From contig NZ_CP032744.1 of assembly GCF_003641145.1 (NCBI RefSeq), forward strand, positions 2,728,001 through 2,792,000: 64,000 nucleotides of DNA, given 5' to 3'. Source of the stretch: Lactiplantibacillus paraplantarum. Its GTDB lineage: Bacteria > Bacillota > Bacilli > Lactobacillales > Lactobacillaceae. Under the pieces are notes generated by a model, which saw only the letters and a program-made list of their open reading frames with translations, searched no databases and was not told where the DNA came from. Positions 29,059 to 37,663 of the stretch are shown one piece after another. Both the position numbers and the translations under genes were made by a program. Positions within the stretch are counted from its first letter, which is position 1; every line of letters starts with the position of its first letter.

Positions 29059-29605
29059 TAGCCCCCCTTGGCACAACCTCATACACAATTGAATTCATAT
29101 TATACCGATAATAGGCCCTTAAAATACGGCCCATATAACATGTAATCTTCCAAACAATCGGAATAACAACTATCGTAATTCCTAACATGCCACAGCTAAT
29201 CAATAATCTGCTGACATTAAAACGATGAATACCAACAATAAACTGCCAAATAATTACGAATGGTGCGACCAGACCAGCTCCCAACATTCCCCACAATGTT
29301 AGTAGGACTGTTAATAACACAATTGCAATTAGCCAGAAAAATATAAAATTCACAAAAAGACTGCCCACAAAAGCAAAAAAGTTAAACCGGCGCATAATCA
29401 CTTGATCTTCCCCAAAGAAATAGGCTGTTGGTACGTCAAACAGTTCACTCAGATCCTGAACTGCTTTTACTGGTAACATATGCTTTCCGCTCTCCCACCT
29501 AGCAACGGTTTGCTGTGTGACAAATAATTTTTCTGCAACTTGGTTTTGAGTTAACTTCAATTCTAGTCGTTTGGTTTTAATTCGTTGCCCAATTGAATCT
29601 TCCAT
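29030..29605 (-). CDS. Membrane-anchored XRE-family regulator
   Basis: 191 residues. An N-terminal Cro/CI helix-turn-helix (LTQNQVAEKLFVTQQTVARW) is followed by about three hydrophobic helices (about 75-160). Such membrane-bound repressors are thought to sense envelope stress or exported peptides. It heads the operon XRE-ATPase-permease-two small membrane proteins and probably controls it. Confidence 0.82.
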   Translation of the reverse strand: MEDSIGQRIKTKRLELKLTQNQVAEKLFVTQQTVARWESGKHMLPVKAVQDLSELFDVPTAYFFGEDQVIMRRFNFFAFVGSLFVNFIFFWLIAIVLLTVLLTLWGMLGAGLVAPFVIIWQFIVGIHRFNVSRLLISCGMLGITIVVIPIVWKITCYMGRILRAYYRYNMNSIVYEVVPRGANDDYRKENQ

Positions 29606-29788
29606 TAGTTCTACCCCCTCTAACTACTTTTATTTACTCACTTTATGAGTTAAATGGCTAACAATTTATTTGATAGGTGTCTCAAAGTACTGATACAATG
29701 GTTCTTCTGAACAATAAAAAAACACCAATTCTAATTGAATCAGTGCTTACATTAAAGAATTTCATTGAAATAAATCGTAAGATATTAA

Positions 29789-29875
29789 TCATCTACTTAG
29801 CAGGCAAACTTCATCCAATATGGATTGAACGGTTATCTCGCTAGTCAACAAGTCAATTTTAACCAATTCTTGATA
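29789..29875 (-). pseudogene. Degenerate C-terminal fragment of a small unknown gene family
   Basis: A short frame reads QELVKIDLLTSEITVQSILD and stops. It aligns with the C-terminal part of the pseudogenes at 43765-44010 and 62750-62966 (LFKxxLLxGExxFQxMLDE). Only this piece remains. Confidence 0.5.
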
Positions 29876-30137
29876 GCTATTTTTTTGTCAACGGCATATT
29901 GGCAGTTTCTGTGCAATAAAAGTTATACACTGTGGATAATCAAATCTACTCCAGCTCCCTCATTTTCACGATTTATCCTCAGATAATGGTTGCTTTACTC
30001 ACAACCAAGGTGCTTTATTAACAGCTATTTTCATCAATTTTATCTAATTAACCGCAAACCTGATAACTTATCCACAGACTACGCACCATCGTATCAGGGG
30101 GTTAAAAATGATTGCAGCACGCTGAAAAAATAGGCAA
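29876..30137. other. Gene-poor AT-rich region
   Basis: No gene seen. Short imperfect copies of a CCAATTCTAATTGAATCA-like stretch occur at about 29722 and 30336, suggesting fragments of duplicated intergenic DNA. Confidence 0.35.
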
Positions 30138-30303
30138 CTATGCTTGTTTGTCACCATTTTCATGTTGCTGGTAGTCCACCGCAAAGTCCTCCAACGCTTG
30201 CAAAACGGGTAAAAATTTTTTCTCCCAGTGCCGTTAGTGAATATTCAACCTTTGGCGGTACCTGTGGATAAACTTTTCGATTCACTAGCCCATATTCCTG
30301 TCG
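30138..30303 (-). pseudogene. HxlR-family regulator remnant
   Basis: On the minus strand [20 protein letters not shown] then SLTALGEKI matches the wing and following helix of HxlR winged-helix regulators. A frameshift near the A/T-rich GAAAAAATTTTTA (about 30217) moves the frame to [20 protein letters not shown], which restores the HxlR C-terminus up to a TAG at 30138. The N-terminal half of the gene is missing. Confidence 0.7.
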
Positions 30304-30701
30304 TTGGCACCCCCAGTTACTGGTACTTCAAAACAATAAAGAATTCCAATTCTAGTCGAATCAGAGCCTATAGCAATGAGGCTTACTTGAAGTAACTAAC
30401 AAAATATTAGTTATTTACTAACTAGCTGATTCACATTTGGCATATACTAGCTCAATTGCCATCTATTGATTATTTAATTCTATTTCCACATACTTCTAGA
30501 GTACAAATTCAAAGTAGTTTATGTCCAATTATTAATGATTTGATTGTCTAAGAATACCAACGATTGTCTACAAGAAAATCTGTAATGAAAAACGCTTTTA
30601 GACGATTGAGGAAGGTATATGAAATACTAAACTTAATATTTCCGAGTCCAGCGAACACACCACTAACGGTTTGATCAATACATTTTTAACTAACCGTTAG
30701 T

Positions 30702-30750
30702 AAATAAACAGGACGAACAACCTAAACCCGGTTGCTCGTCCTGTTTATTT
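30702..30750 (-). terminator. Terminator of the NTF2-like gene
   Basis: 21-bp arms (AAATAAACAGGACGAACAAC and complement, one mismatch) with T-rich flanks, 68 bases past the stop at 30818. The stretch 30304-30701 shows no gene. Confidence 0.8.
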
Positions 30751-30817
30751 ATATTTAGAAGTTATTGTTGGCACAGACCCACCCGAAATTATCGCTTTTT
30801 CCAGTTAAGCCTTAACG

Positions 30818-31189
30818 CTAGTAAGTACTAGCAACTTGGTCAGTAATCATCCACTTACCGGCTTGCTTTTTATAATACATCCGCATTTGCAACGGCCAAG
30901 TATTAATGCCGCCACCCCAAATCTTGGCTTGGACCCGGTTTTGACCGATTAGGCTTGCTTTGTCACCGTTGATTTGAATGGCTTTGATAGCTTCTTCTTT
31001 GGAAGCAAGGTACTGCATCTCTTCATTCTGAATCTGATCGATCCATTCGAATTTAGGCTGCACGTAGCCAGTCATATGGGTCAGATGCATATCATCGGTC
31101 AAAATCTCATTTAGTTTATTGAGATCCTTATTGATCATTGCTTCATTTTCATCACGATATAATTGTACGATTGCTTCTTCATCTGTCAT
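30818..31189 (-). CDS. NTF2-like (SnoaL/DUF4440) protein
   Basis: 123-residue alpha+beta cone-fold protein. The core EAIVQLYRDENEAMINKDLN, LTDDMHLTHMTGY and the final WMITDQVASTY are typical of DUF4440/SnoaL proteins, some of which are isomerases or dehydratases. No definite active site can be assigned. ATG 31189 is preferred over a GTG at 31198 that overlaps the GGAG site. Its promoter carries the same operator arrangement as two other promoters of this cluster. Confidence 0.75.
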   Translation of the reverse strand: MTDEEAIVQLYRDENEAMINKDLNKLNEILTDDMHLTHMTGYVQPKFEWIDQIQNEEMQYLASKEEAIKAIQINGDKASLIGQNRVQAKIWGGGINTWPLQMRMYYKKQAGKWMITDQVASTY

Positions 31190-31224
31190 AACTTCCACGT
31201 CTCCTTGTTTTGATTACAAAGAAA

Positions 31225-31289
31225 ATGATAACGAAAGTTCCAGATTAAAGCTATTTCACTTTTGCCGACCTTCGATAAGCTCAACTTAT
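31225..31289 (-). promoter_or_regulatory. LysR-type operator and promoter of the NTF2-like gene (site 3)
   Basis: Dyad ATAAG-N5-CTTAT at 31275-31289, overlapping the LysR stop codon. A minus-strand promoter TAGCTT (31248-31253), 17-bp spacer, TATCAT (31225-31230) follows. The dyad centre is 57 bases upstream of the -10 edge, exactly as at 34811-34875 and 37471-37535. The poor -35 fits activation. Confidence 0.7.
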
Positions 31290-32173
31290 GCAAAATTCTG
31301 TTTCAACAACTCAGCAAACGTCTCAATATAATAGCCTGAATTATCAGCTTGCCAGTAAGCATAGTAGTTTTGAATCAAATTACGATGCCCCTTGAACAAT
31401 GGAATCATTTTAACAACATCTTGATCTAACTGGGTTCGCATCCGCTGATTGATGATCAAATACCCTTGATTAGAGGCAACCAACATCTGAGCCTCGTCAT
31501 AATTTTGGGCACGGACAAACTCACTTTTAACGCCCAAAACATCCCGATAATAAGATTCTTCCGCGGCTTGTTGGCTACCATCAATAATCAATATACAAGG
31601 CAGGTCAACTAACGCCGCAATATCGATTTTTTCAGTATCCACTGGTAGCGCATGATTGACAGCAACCATAAATTCACTCGCCGTTAAAAATTCATTTTGG
31701 TACTCATTCGACAATGCTCGTCGTTGATCAGATAAGTTTAAATCGATTTGGCCCGTCCTTAATAACTCATAGAGGTCTTCATGGGTCCCACTGCTAATTT
31801 TGATTTTAACTTTGGGAAACTCCCGCGTAAACTCAGACACCGTTTGCAAGAACTCAGTGGTTCCAAAGCTTCTTAGATAACCTACCCGTAGTTCAGCTTC
31901 ATCATTTTTTTCAATCTTAATTGTATTTTCAACGAGTTGCTCAACATCAGCTAAAATATCCTGACTGTGGGTATAAAAGTACTGCCCCGCTTCCGTCACT
32001 TCAAAGCTTCGCCCCTGACGCTTGATTAGCTTTAATCCCAGACGGCTTTCTAACTCCTTCATTTGTTGCGAAATCGCGGATTGTGAAATGTGACAATCCA
32101 CCGCAGCCTGGGTAAAACTATGGTTTTTGACGATTGCGATAAAATACTGCATTTGTTGAAACATTGACTTCAC
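31286..32173 (-). CDS. LysR-family regulator of the redox gene cluster
   Basis: 295 residues. The N-terminal winged HTH (FTQAAVDCHISQSAISQQMK then ELESRLGLKL) is followed by a substrate-binding domain (ELRVGYLRSFG and onward). GTG 32173 or ATG 32164 could be the start; both have AAAGG or AGGG upstream. It sits inside a same-strand cluster of oxidoreductases. Three promoters of that cluster share a T-N11-A dyad, making it the likely activator. The effector is unknown; reactive aldehydes or quinones are a guess from the enzyme set. Confidence 0.85.
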   Translation of the reverse strand: MKSMFQQMQYFIAIVKNHSFTQAAVDCHISQSAISQQMKELESRLGLKLIKRQGRSFEVTEAGQYFYTHSQDILADVEQLVENTIKIEKNDEAELRVGYLRSFGTTEFLQTVSEFTREFPKVKIKISSGTHEDLYELLRTGQIDLNLSDQRRALSNEYQNEFLTASEFMVAVNHALPVDTEKIDIAALVDLPCILIIDGSQQAAEESYYRDVLGVKSEFVRAQNYDEAQMLVASNQGYLIINQRMRTQLDQDVVKMIPLFKGHRNLIQNYYAYWQADNSGYYIETFAELLKQNFA

Positions 32174-32248
32174 CCTAACCTTTACGTTGCTTTTAACTTA
32201 TTATGCCACAGAAAAAGGCCACCAGCTGCGCCAATGACCTTAGTATTA

Positions 32249-32845
32249 CTATTTTGAATTTAGACCAACGCTATCGTGTGAATAATAATTGTCATCCGCA
32301 ATAGCATCCTTCACAAAGTCGGCAATTGAACTGATTGAAACATCGTGACCACCAAAGGGCTCGCCCTTCTTCGTAATCTCATAATCAACGGGTCCCCCAG
32401 TGAACCAGCCTGGGCGAATCACGGTGTAGTTCAAATTAGAACCTTCAATAATATCGGCAGCTTCACGGTAAGACCGTAACATTGAATTATGACTTAAATT
32501 GCCACTAGCACCAATCGAAGCAGGAATTTCATCATAGATACCCATGGAAGTGATGAACAATAGCCGCGTAACGTGGTTTCGATCCATCGCGGCAACAATG
32601 GTTTTAGCAAATCGACCTAAAGCACCACTCAAGGCAACAAAAACAACGTCTTGGCCTGCAATCGCCTTGTCTAGATCGCTATCCTTAGTCACATCGCCAG
32701 CGATCACCGTTTCACGCTCAGTAGCGCTTAACCGATTCGCACTTCTAGTAAACAGCGTTAACTGATCATCGGTTTCATTCAAGAGGGTTTGGCGAACGGC
32801 ACCGCCAATAGTTCCCGTGGCACCAATAATTAAAACTTTTTTCAT
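32249..32845 (-). CDS. NAD(P)H-binding atypical SDR
   Basis: 198 residues. The N-terminal Rossmann motif is LIIGATGTIG, followed by FVALSGALG and SMGIYDE. There is no canonical YxxxK, so it belongs with atypical SDRs (NmrA/YwnB-like) that act as flavin or quinone reductases or redox sensors. Start ATG 32845, AGGAG 8 bases upstream; the longer frame to 32941 runs into the neighbouring gene. It lies 10 bases after the alcohol dehydrogenase, in the same operon. Confidence 0.8.
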   Translation of the reverse strand: MKKVLIIGATGTIGGAVRQTLLNETDDQLTLFTRSANRLSATERETVIAGDVTKDSDLDKAIAGQDVVFVALSGALGRFAKTIVAAMDRNHVTRLLFITSMGIYDEIPASIGASGNLSHNSMLRSYREAADIIEGSNLNYTVIRPGWFTGGPVDYEITKKGEPFGGHDVSISSIADFVKDAIADDNYYSHDSVGLNSK

Positions 32846-32855
32846 GGTTTTTCTC

Positions 32856-33896
32856 CTATCTATCACTGACAACCACCAACGACTTAATTGCAGTCCGTTG
32901 ATCCATTGCTTCATAAGCTGCTTGAATATCTTCAAGCGCAAACTGTTTCGTAAAGACTTTCCCTGGCTGGATTTTGCCAGTCAAAACGGCATCTAACAAC
33001 ACCTGCTTGTCATCAGTCGTAACCGAAGCGATCCCACCTCGTAATCCAATATTCTTCCAAAAAAGATTATTAGTATTCATTTCGGCCTTTTGTGGCACGC
33101 CGACGCGGCCAACAACCGCACCAGGACGGCCAACCTTGATTGCCGTATCAACTGACTGTTCAGTCCCAACACATTCAAGGACAGCATCGGCACCCGTTTT
33201 GGTCAGGGCCATCACTTGAGCAACGGCTTCATCGCCCCGTTCAGCGATAATATCTGTGGCACCAAATTCTCTCGCTAGTTTTTGGCGATCTTCATGACGA
33301 CTCATTGCAATGATACGGTTAGCACCGAGTAGTTTTGCAGAGAGAACCCCGCTCAAACCAACGGCCCCATCGCCCATTACAACGACAGTATCACCTTGTT
33401 TGACTTCCGCACTAGTTGCAGCATGGAAGCCTGTTGCCATCACATCGGCTAAGGCTAGGAAGTTATTCAGCATCTCATCGGAATAATCTGCTGGTTGTCC
33501 AGGAATCTTAACCAGCGCCCAATTAGCATTGGTAAAGCGCAAGTATTCACCTTGATAACCACCATTACCACCGGCTTCTTGATTCAAGCAATCCCCATCA
33601 AAGCCCGCTAAACAAGCGGCACAGTGCCCACAACCGTGAGTAAACGGTGCAATCACAAAATCACCCGCTTGCACATCTTTAACGGCTGAGCCAACAGATT
33701 CGACGATCCCGATGGCCTCATGACCAACTGTTGAACCCGCTTGCCGTTGGGAAATACCACGGAACCACCATAGGTCTGACCCACATACACAGGCCCGAAG
33801 CACTCTGATAATCGCATCGGTTGGTTTTTGAATGGTTGGTTTTTCGTATTCTTTAACTTCGACTTTTCCTGGTTCAATAAACGTTGCTGCTTTCAT
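32856..33896 (-). CDS. Zinc-dependent alcohol dehydrogenase (MDR)
   Basis: 346-residue medium-chain dehydrogenase. The catalytic zinc site is CVCGSD plus VGHEAIG. The structural-zinc lobe CGHCAACLAGFDGDC is complete, and the NAD(P) motif is GDGAVG. It should oxidise alcohols or reduce aldehydes; the substrate cannot be told. It lies between two SDR-type genes of one leftward operon starting at 34768. Confidence 0.9.
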   Translation of the reverse strand: MKAATFIEPGKVEVKEYEKPTIQKPTDAIIRVLRACVCGSDLWWFRGISQRQAGSTVGHEAIGIVESVGSAVKDVQAGDFVIAPFTHGCGHCAACLAGFDGDCLNQEAGGNGGYQGEYLRFTNANWALVKIPGQPADYSDEMLNNFLALADVMATGFHAATSAEVKQGDTVVVMGDGAVGLSGVLSAKLLGANRIIAMSRHEDRQKLAREFGATDIIAERGDEAVAQVMALTKTGADAVLECVGTEQSVDTAIKVGRPGAVVGRVGVPQKAEMNTNNLFWKNIGLRGGIASVTTDDKQVLLDAVLTGKIQPGKVFTKQFALEDIQAAYEAMDQRTAIKSLVVVSDR

Positions 33897-33916
33897 AATA
33901 AAATCTCCTTAAAAAT

Positions 33917-34768
33917 TTATTTTTGGGCGCCACTGTTACGAACTTCTGCAACGTTGCCATACCAATATTGCGCGGTAATGCCGCCATCAGCCAAAAAGTC
34001 ACTCCCAGTAATGAAGGCACCGCGACGATCCATTAAGAGTTCCGCCAAATTGGCAATTTCATCGGGCGTCCCTGGACGTTTCGTGACCATTGACTCAAAC
34101 ATCTGTTTGTAACCCGCACCACGGGGACCGTTCAATTCGTCAACCGCTAATGGTGTCATGATGATGCCGGGGCTGATCGTATTGATCCGTGCACCACGGG
34201 CTTGCCATTTAACTGATTCGGCAGCGACTCGCAAAACGTTGGTCCGTTTAGCATATTGATAAGCAGCTAACGAATCCTTGATCACGTCTGGTTGTAAGAT
34301 TGGCAAAGCTAATAATTCTTCCGTCGGTGTCATGGCTAAGGCTTGATTATCTGCTTGTGATAAGGCCGGTAACCGGTGTCCCGATTGTGATGAGATTACG
34401 ATACCCGCACCACCGGGAGCCATCACTCGACCAAATTCTTCTAGTAAAACGGACGTGCCATAAAGATCCACTTTGAGGACCTGTTCTGGACTAGCCTGTG
34501 ACGGTGAAACCCCAGCTGCGTTAACCAATCCCATAATACTGCCTAAGGACTGCGCTTTAGCAACGACCGCCTTAATGGAATCTCGCGATGAAAGGTCCGC
34601 TTTAATCGTTGCAACGGTAAACCCGGCTTCCATCAAACGTTGTTTCATTTCAACTAATTTAGCTTCATTATAGTCTGCCAATAATAAATTTCTACCGGCA
34701 GCGACTCGTCTAACAATGGCTTCGCCGATTGAACCGGCACCAAAAAGCACGATTACTTCGTTATTCAT
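33917..34768 (-). CDS. Classical short-chain dehydrogenase/reductase
   Basis: 283 residues. GAGSIGE cofactor motif, NAAG, SSQSGH, catalytic YQYAK and the PG motif INTISPG are all present, and a long insert precedes the Tyr (TPTEELLALPILQPD). It is the first gene of the SDR-ADH-NAD(P)-binding operon, 20 bases before the ADH gene. The promoter carries a LysR-type operator and a TTGGTC/TAAAAT promoter. Confidence 0.85.
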   Translation of the reverse strand: MNNEVIVLFGAGSIGEAIVRRVAAGRNLLLADYNEAKLVEMKQRLMEAGFTVATIKADLSSRDSIKAVVAKAQSLGSIMGLVNAAGVSPSQASPEQVLKVDLYGTSVLLEEFGRVMAPGGAGIVISSQSGHRLPALSQADNQALAMTPTEELLALPILQPDVIKDSLAAYQYAKRTNVLRVAAESVKWQARGARINTISPGIIMTPLAVDELNGPRGAGYKQMFESMVTKRPGTPDEIANLAELLMDRRGAFITGSDFLADGGITAQYWYGNVAEVRNSGAQK

Positions 34769-34810
34769 TTATTTACCTCTTCACTTGTTCTGATTTAGCT
34801 TACAAGTGAT

Positions 34811-34875
34811 ATTTTACAAGCAACCGACCGTTAGACCAATTTCAAATCAAGCACGCATTGATAAGTTTTACTTAT
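34811..34875 (-). promoter_or_regulatory. LysR-type operator and promoter of the SDR-ADH operon (site 1)
   Basis: Dyad ATAAG-TTTTA-CTTAT at 34861-34875. On the minus strand TTGGTC (34834-34839), 17-bp spacer, TAAAAT (34811-34816). A direct repeat TTACAAG/TTACAAG lies around the -10. Same sequence logic and same spacing as the promoter at 37471-37535. Confidence 0.75.
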
Positions 34876-34939
34876 GAAAAACAATATCAGCACCCCTGCC
34901 ATCATGCTGACGACAAGCTTGCTGATATTAACGCTGTTT

Positions 34940-35626
34940 CTAATCTACTTTCACAAAGGTCAAATGCAAACCGCCATCGGCAAGTTGTTTAACTGCCTTG
35001 ATTTTGAACGTATCCTGTACCGTGGCACCCAACGTATCAAAGGCCGCCTTTTTCGTGTTATCGCCACTAACGTGTGGTGCAATAACTAAAGAAATCTCAT
35101 CCACAAAATGCGCTTTTAGAAAGGCTCCGTTGATCACAGCCCCACCACACACGGCCAAGGTGTCAATCTGATAATGTTGTTTTAGTTTCCGCAGCACATC
35201 TTCAAAATTAAAATCCGTCTCGCCACTAACAATGTATGGAATCTCTAACGATTGCAAATAGGCTAAGTACGCCTTTTGGACCTGTTTAGTCACAACTTCA
35301 ATCGTATGCATCCGATGATTATTGTAATCAAAATAATTCACATCCCAGCCATCTTTGCCTTTACGGTCAAAAGCGACGGCCCAAGTCTCTGACTTAATAT
35401 CAGGTAACCAATCTTGATAATCAATCCCGGTCGTATCGTACTGGCTTAAGTCTGGATGGCCAGTAGCCGCGTACATTTGTATCGTTTCACGACCATTGCC
35501 ATCAGCATTACTTAAGCGGAATAGTTCGTCTGAATAATATTGGCTCGAATTAGCACTGCCATACGAACCGTCAATTTTTCCATCAATTGAGACGTACATG
35601 TGAACAACAACTTTACTACGCTCCAT
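34940..35626 (-). CDS. RibD C-terminal (dihydrofolate reductase-like) domain protein
   Basis: 228 residues of the RibD_C/DHFR fold: VVVHMYVSIDGKIDG at the start, TLAVCGGAVINGAFLKAHFV for the nucleotide site, and VDEISLVIAPH. Proteins of this stand-alone class reduce pyrimidine-like or other carbonyl substrates with NADPH, but the substrate is usually unknown. GGAG lies 6 bases before the ATG. Monocistronic; its promoter is of a MerR type different from the LysR sites on either side. Confidence 0.82.
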   Translation of the reverse strand: MERSKVVVHMYVSIDGKIDGSYGSANSSQYYSDELFRLSNADGNGRETIQMYAATGHPDLSQYDTTGIDYQDWLPDIKSETWAVAFDRKGKDGWDVNYFDYNNHRMHTIEVVTKQVQKAYLAYLQSLEIPYIVSGETDFNFEDVLRKLKQHYQIDTLAVCGGAVINGAFLKAHFVDEISLVIAPHVSGDNTKKAAFDTLGATVQDTFKIKAVKQLADGGLHLTFVKVD

Positions 35627-35669
35627 CTTAACTCCGCCCTTTCTTTGGGGAACCTATATCAATAGTTTC

Positions 35670-35700
35670 ATGATATGACTTAAAGCGTGCTTTAAGTCAA
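35670..35700 (-). promoter_or_regulatory. MerR-type promoter of the RibD-like gene
   Basis: Minus-strand TTGACT (35695-35700) and TATCAT (35670-35675) are 19 bases apart. A perfect dyad GACTTAAAGC-GT-GCTTTAAGTC (35677-35698) fills the spacer. This is the classic MerR-activator layout. No MerR gene adjoins it, so the regulator is elsewhere. Confidence 0.65.
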
Positions 35701-35714
35701 GTGCTTTTAAAATG

Positions 35715-35760
35715 AATAACAGTCCAGCAATTCAGTTAAGTGAACTGCTGGACTGTTATT
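35715..35760 (-). terminator. Terminator of the CMD-SDR operon
   Basis: 20-bp arms (AATAACAGTCCAGCAATTCA, one mismatch), 35 bases past the stop at 35795. Confidence 0.8.
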
Positions 35761-35794
35761 ACCATCTGTCGACTACGGTGTATAAACAAAACTG

Positions 35795-36634
35795 CTATTT
35801 TCCAGCCGGAAAGTCGGTCGATGCTGCCAATTCCTTTTCAGACTTATATTCAGCCAACCGTTTTTCCAAAGTTGCAATCGTATTTTCCAACGCTTGCGAC
35901 CCTAAGACCATATGCAACGGTGTGTCAGGTTGATCGACGCTTTCAATAATACGGGTAGCCATTTTTTCTGGATCACCAGGTGCTAAGCCATTTGCTGGAT
36001 CAAGCATCTTCATAAAGGCATGGGCTGGATTTTCATCATAGACCTTCATCAAATTGGCAACGTGGGCACTGCCATACCGGAACTCAGTCCGAGCGCCACC
36101 GGGTTCAACAATCGTCATACCAATGTTAAATGGCGCAACCTCTTGGGCGACCGATTCACAGAAGCCTTCAATGCCAAACTTGGCGGCGTGATACATCGAA
36201 TTACCTGCATAGGCAACTTGACCACCGTAAGACGAAATCTGGATAATTTGACCACGTTGTTGCTCTCGCATGAATGGTAAGATCGAGCGAATCATTTGAA
36301 TTGACCCCGTCAAATCAGTTGCTAGAATTTTATCAATATCCGTATCATTTAATTCTTCAGCTGCGCCAAAGAGCCCGTAACCAGCGTTGTTAACTAAAAC
36401 GTCAATTTGGTGTTCGGTCGCAACACGATTAATTAATTCGTGGATTGCCGGCACATCCATGACATCTAAGGTTTCACAAATAAAAGTATTCGGATATTGA
36501 TCGATTAAATCTTGAACCTTAGTGGTATTTCTAACCGTCCCAATTACCGTATTACCAGCTTCCAATAATTGCGTGGTCATGGCCCGACCAAAACCACTGC
36601 TAACACCTGTAATTAACCATGTTTTTTTCGTCAT
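35795..36634 (-). CDS. Classical SDR oxidoreductase
   Basis: 279 residues. GVSSGFGRA cofactor motif, NNAGYG, ISSYGG, catalytic YHAAK and VEPGGARTEF are present: the DltE/YdfG-like group that usually reduces ketones or hydroxy acids. Start ATG 36634 with GAGG 10 bases upstream; the in-frame start at 36655 overlaps the previous stop. Second gene of an operon with the CMD-family protein. Confidence 0.85.
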   Translation of the reverse strand: MTKKTWLITGVSSGFGRAMTTQLLEAGNTVIGTVRNTTKVQDLIDQYPNTFICETLDVMDVPAIHELINRVATEHQIDVLVNNAGYGLFGAAEELNDTDIDKILATDLTGSIQMIRSILPFMREQQRGQIIQISSYGGQVAYAGNSMYHAAKFGIEGFCESVAQEVAPFNIGMTIVEPGGARTEFRYGSAHVANLMKVYDENPAHAFMKMLDPANGLAPGDPEKMATRIIESVDQPDTPLHMVLGSQALENTIATLEKRLAEYKSEKELAASTDFPAGK

Positions 36635-36654
36635 AACTATTTGTCCTCTTTTCA

Positions 36655-37413
36655 TTATTTGTTTTCTGGAATAATTTCATTTAATAAATTCAGCGCGGTT
36701 AACGTTCTTGGATAACCAATGAATGGTAACAACACTGTAATCGCAGACAACAATGTCTCTTTATCATTACCCACCGTGACGTTATTGCGTATGTGGCCCT
36801 TAACTTGCGGGTCCGCGCCGCCAAGTGAAATCAACATCGCAAAAGTAATCAATTCCCGCGTCTTGGCATCAAGACCGTTACGAGTATAGTAATCGCCGAA
36901 GCAATTATCAGCTAGGAACATTGCAAAATGCTTTTCGTTTTCGGGTAAATTTTTCTGCATTTTATCAACAGCATCACCAGCCATCTGTCGAACCGTATCC
37001 AAGCCCTTCTCATAACGGGTCGCTGGCGTAGTCGTTGATTGGCCTTCAATCGGTAATGAGATATTTCGTTCTGTAAAGACGGCATTGGTGGCATGCAAGA
37101 AATCAAATACCTTCCCCAAACCGACATATGCCGTGGCCTGATAGACGATTTCTTTGACTTCAACGGGTGTCACCCCAACATTCAAAGCGCCATTTAACAT
37201 GGCCTGATATTCGTTAACGGATTGCATCGCAATTAATGAGGCCAGCGTAATCTTCATTCTCAACTTGAGCTCCAAGTTTTGATGCTGTAGCACTTCATCA
37301 AAGTTAAAGTTATCAAAAATTTCAATGAATTCCGGATCAGTGACCTTCAAAGTCGACTTTAAATCTGGAAATAGTTCTTGATGATTTGCCTGTGCGTTTT
37401 TACTAATTGCCAT
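36655..37413 (-). CDS. Two-domain carboxymuconolactone decarboxylase-family protein
   Basis: 252 residues with two CMD repeats: MKITLASLIAMQSVNEYQAM followed by ALNVGVTPVEVKEIVYQATA, and later TRELITFAMLISLGG with NNVTVGNDKETLLSAITVLL. The CxxC pair of AhpD peroxidases is absent, so a decarboxylase-like or unknown role is more likely. First gene of an operon with the SDR at 35795, under the LysR-type promoter at 37471-37535. Confidence 0.82.
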   Translation of the reverse strand: MAISKNAQANHQELFPDLKSTLKVTDPEFIEIFDNFNFDEVLQHQNLELKLRMKITLASLIAMQSVNEYQAMLNGALNVGVTPVEVKEIVYQATAYVGLGKVFDFLHATNAVFTERNISLPIEGQSTTTPATRYEKGLDTVRQMAGDAVDKMQKNLPENEKHFAMFLADNCFGDYYTRNGLDAKTRELITFAMLISLGGADPQVKGHIRNNVTVGNDKETLLSAITVLLPFIGYPRTLTALNLLNEIIPENK

Positions 37414-37470
37414 AACTGAAGACCCTCTTTTGTTTATATTTGGTTCGTTGCTAATTAACTTACAAGTGCT

Positions 37471-37551
37471 ATCTTACAAGCAAAATGGGGAGGGACCAAT
37501 TCCAATAACGCCCCTCATTGATAAGTTTTGCTTATCGATGAGAGGCGTTAT
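37471..37551 (-). promoter_or_regulatory. LysR-type operator and promoter of the CMD-SDR operon (site 2)
   Basis: Dyad ATAAG-TTTTG-CTTAT at 37521-37535, nested in a longer inverted repeat (37505-37525 / 37531-37551). Minus-strand promoter TTGGTC (37494-37499), 17-bp spacer, TAAGAT (37471-37476). Flanking sequence CTTACAAGTG..AT.TTACAAGCAA is shared with site 1. Confidence 0.75.
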
Positions 37552-37663
37552 GACACCGGTTAGCGACTAGCTTCACGGCGACATCGCGACGTTAGTGTTT
37601 ATCGCAAGCTGTTTAATTACCTTTAGTTAAACTTAGTTATACTTGTTATAACAAGGCTTAGGA

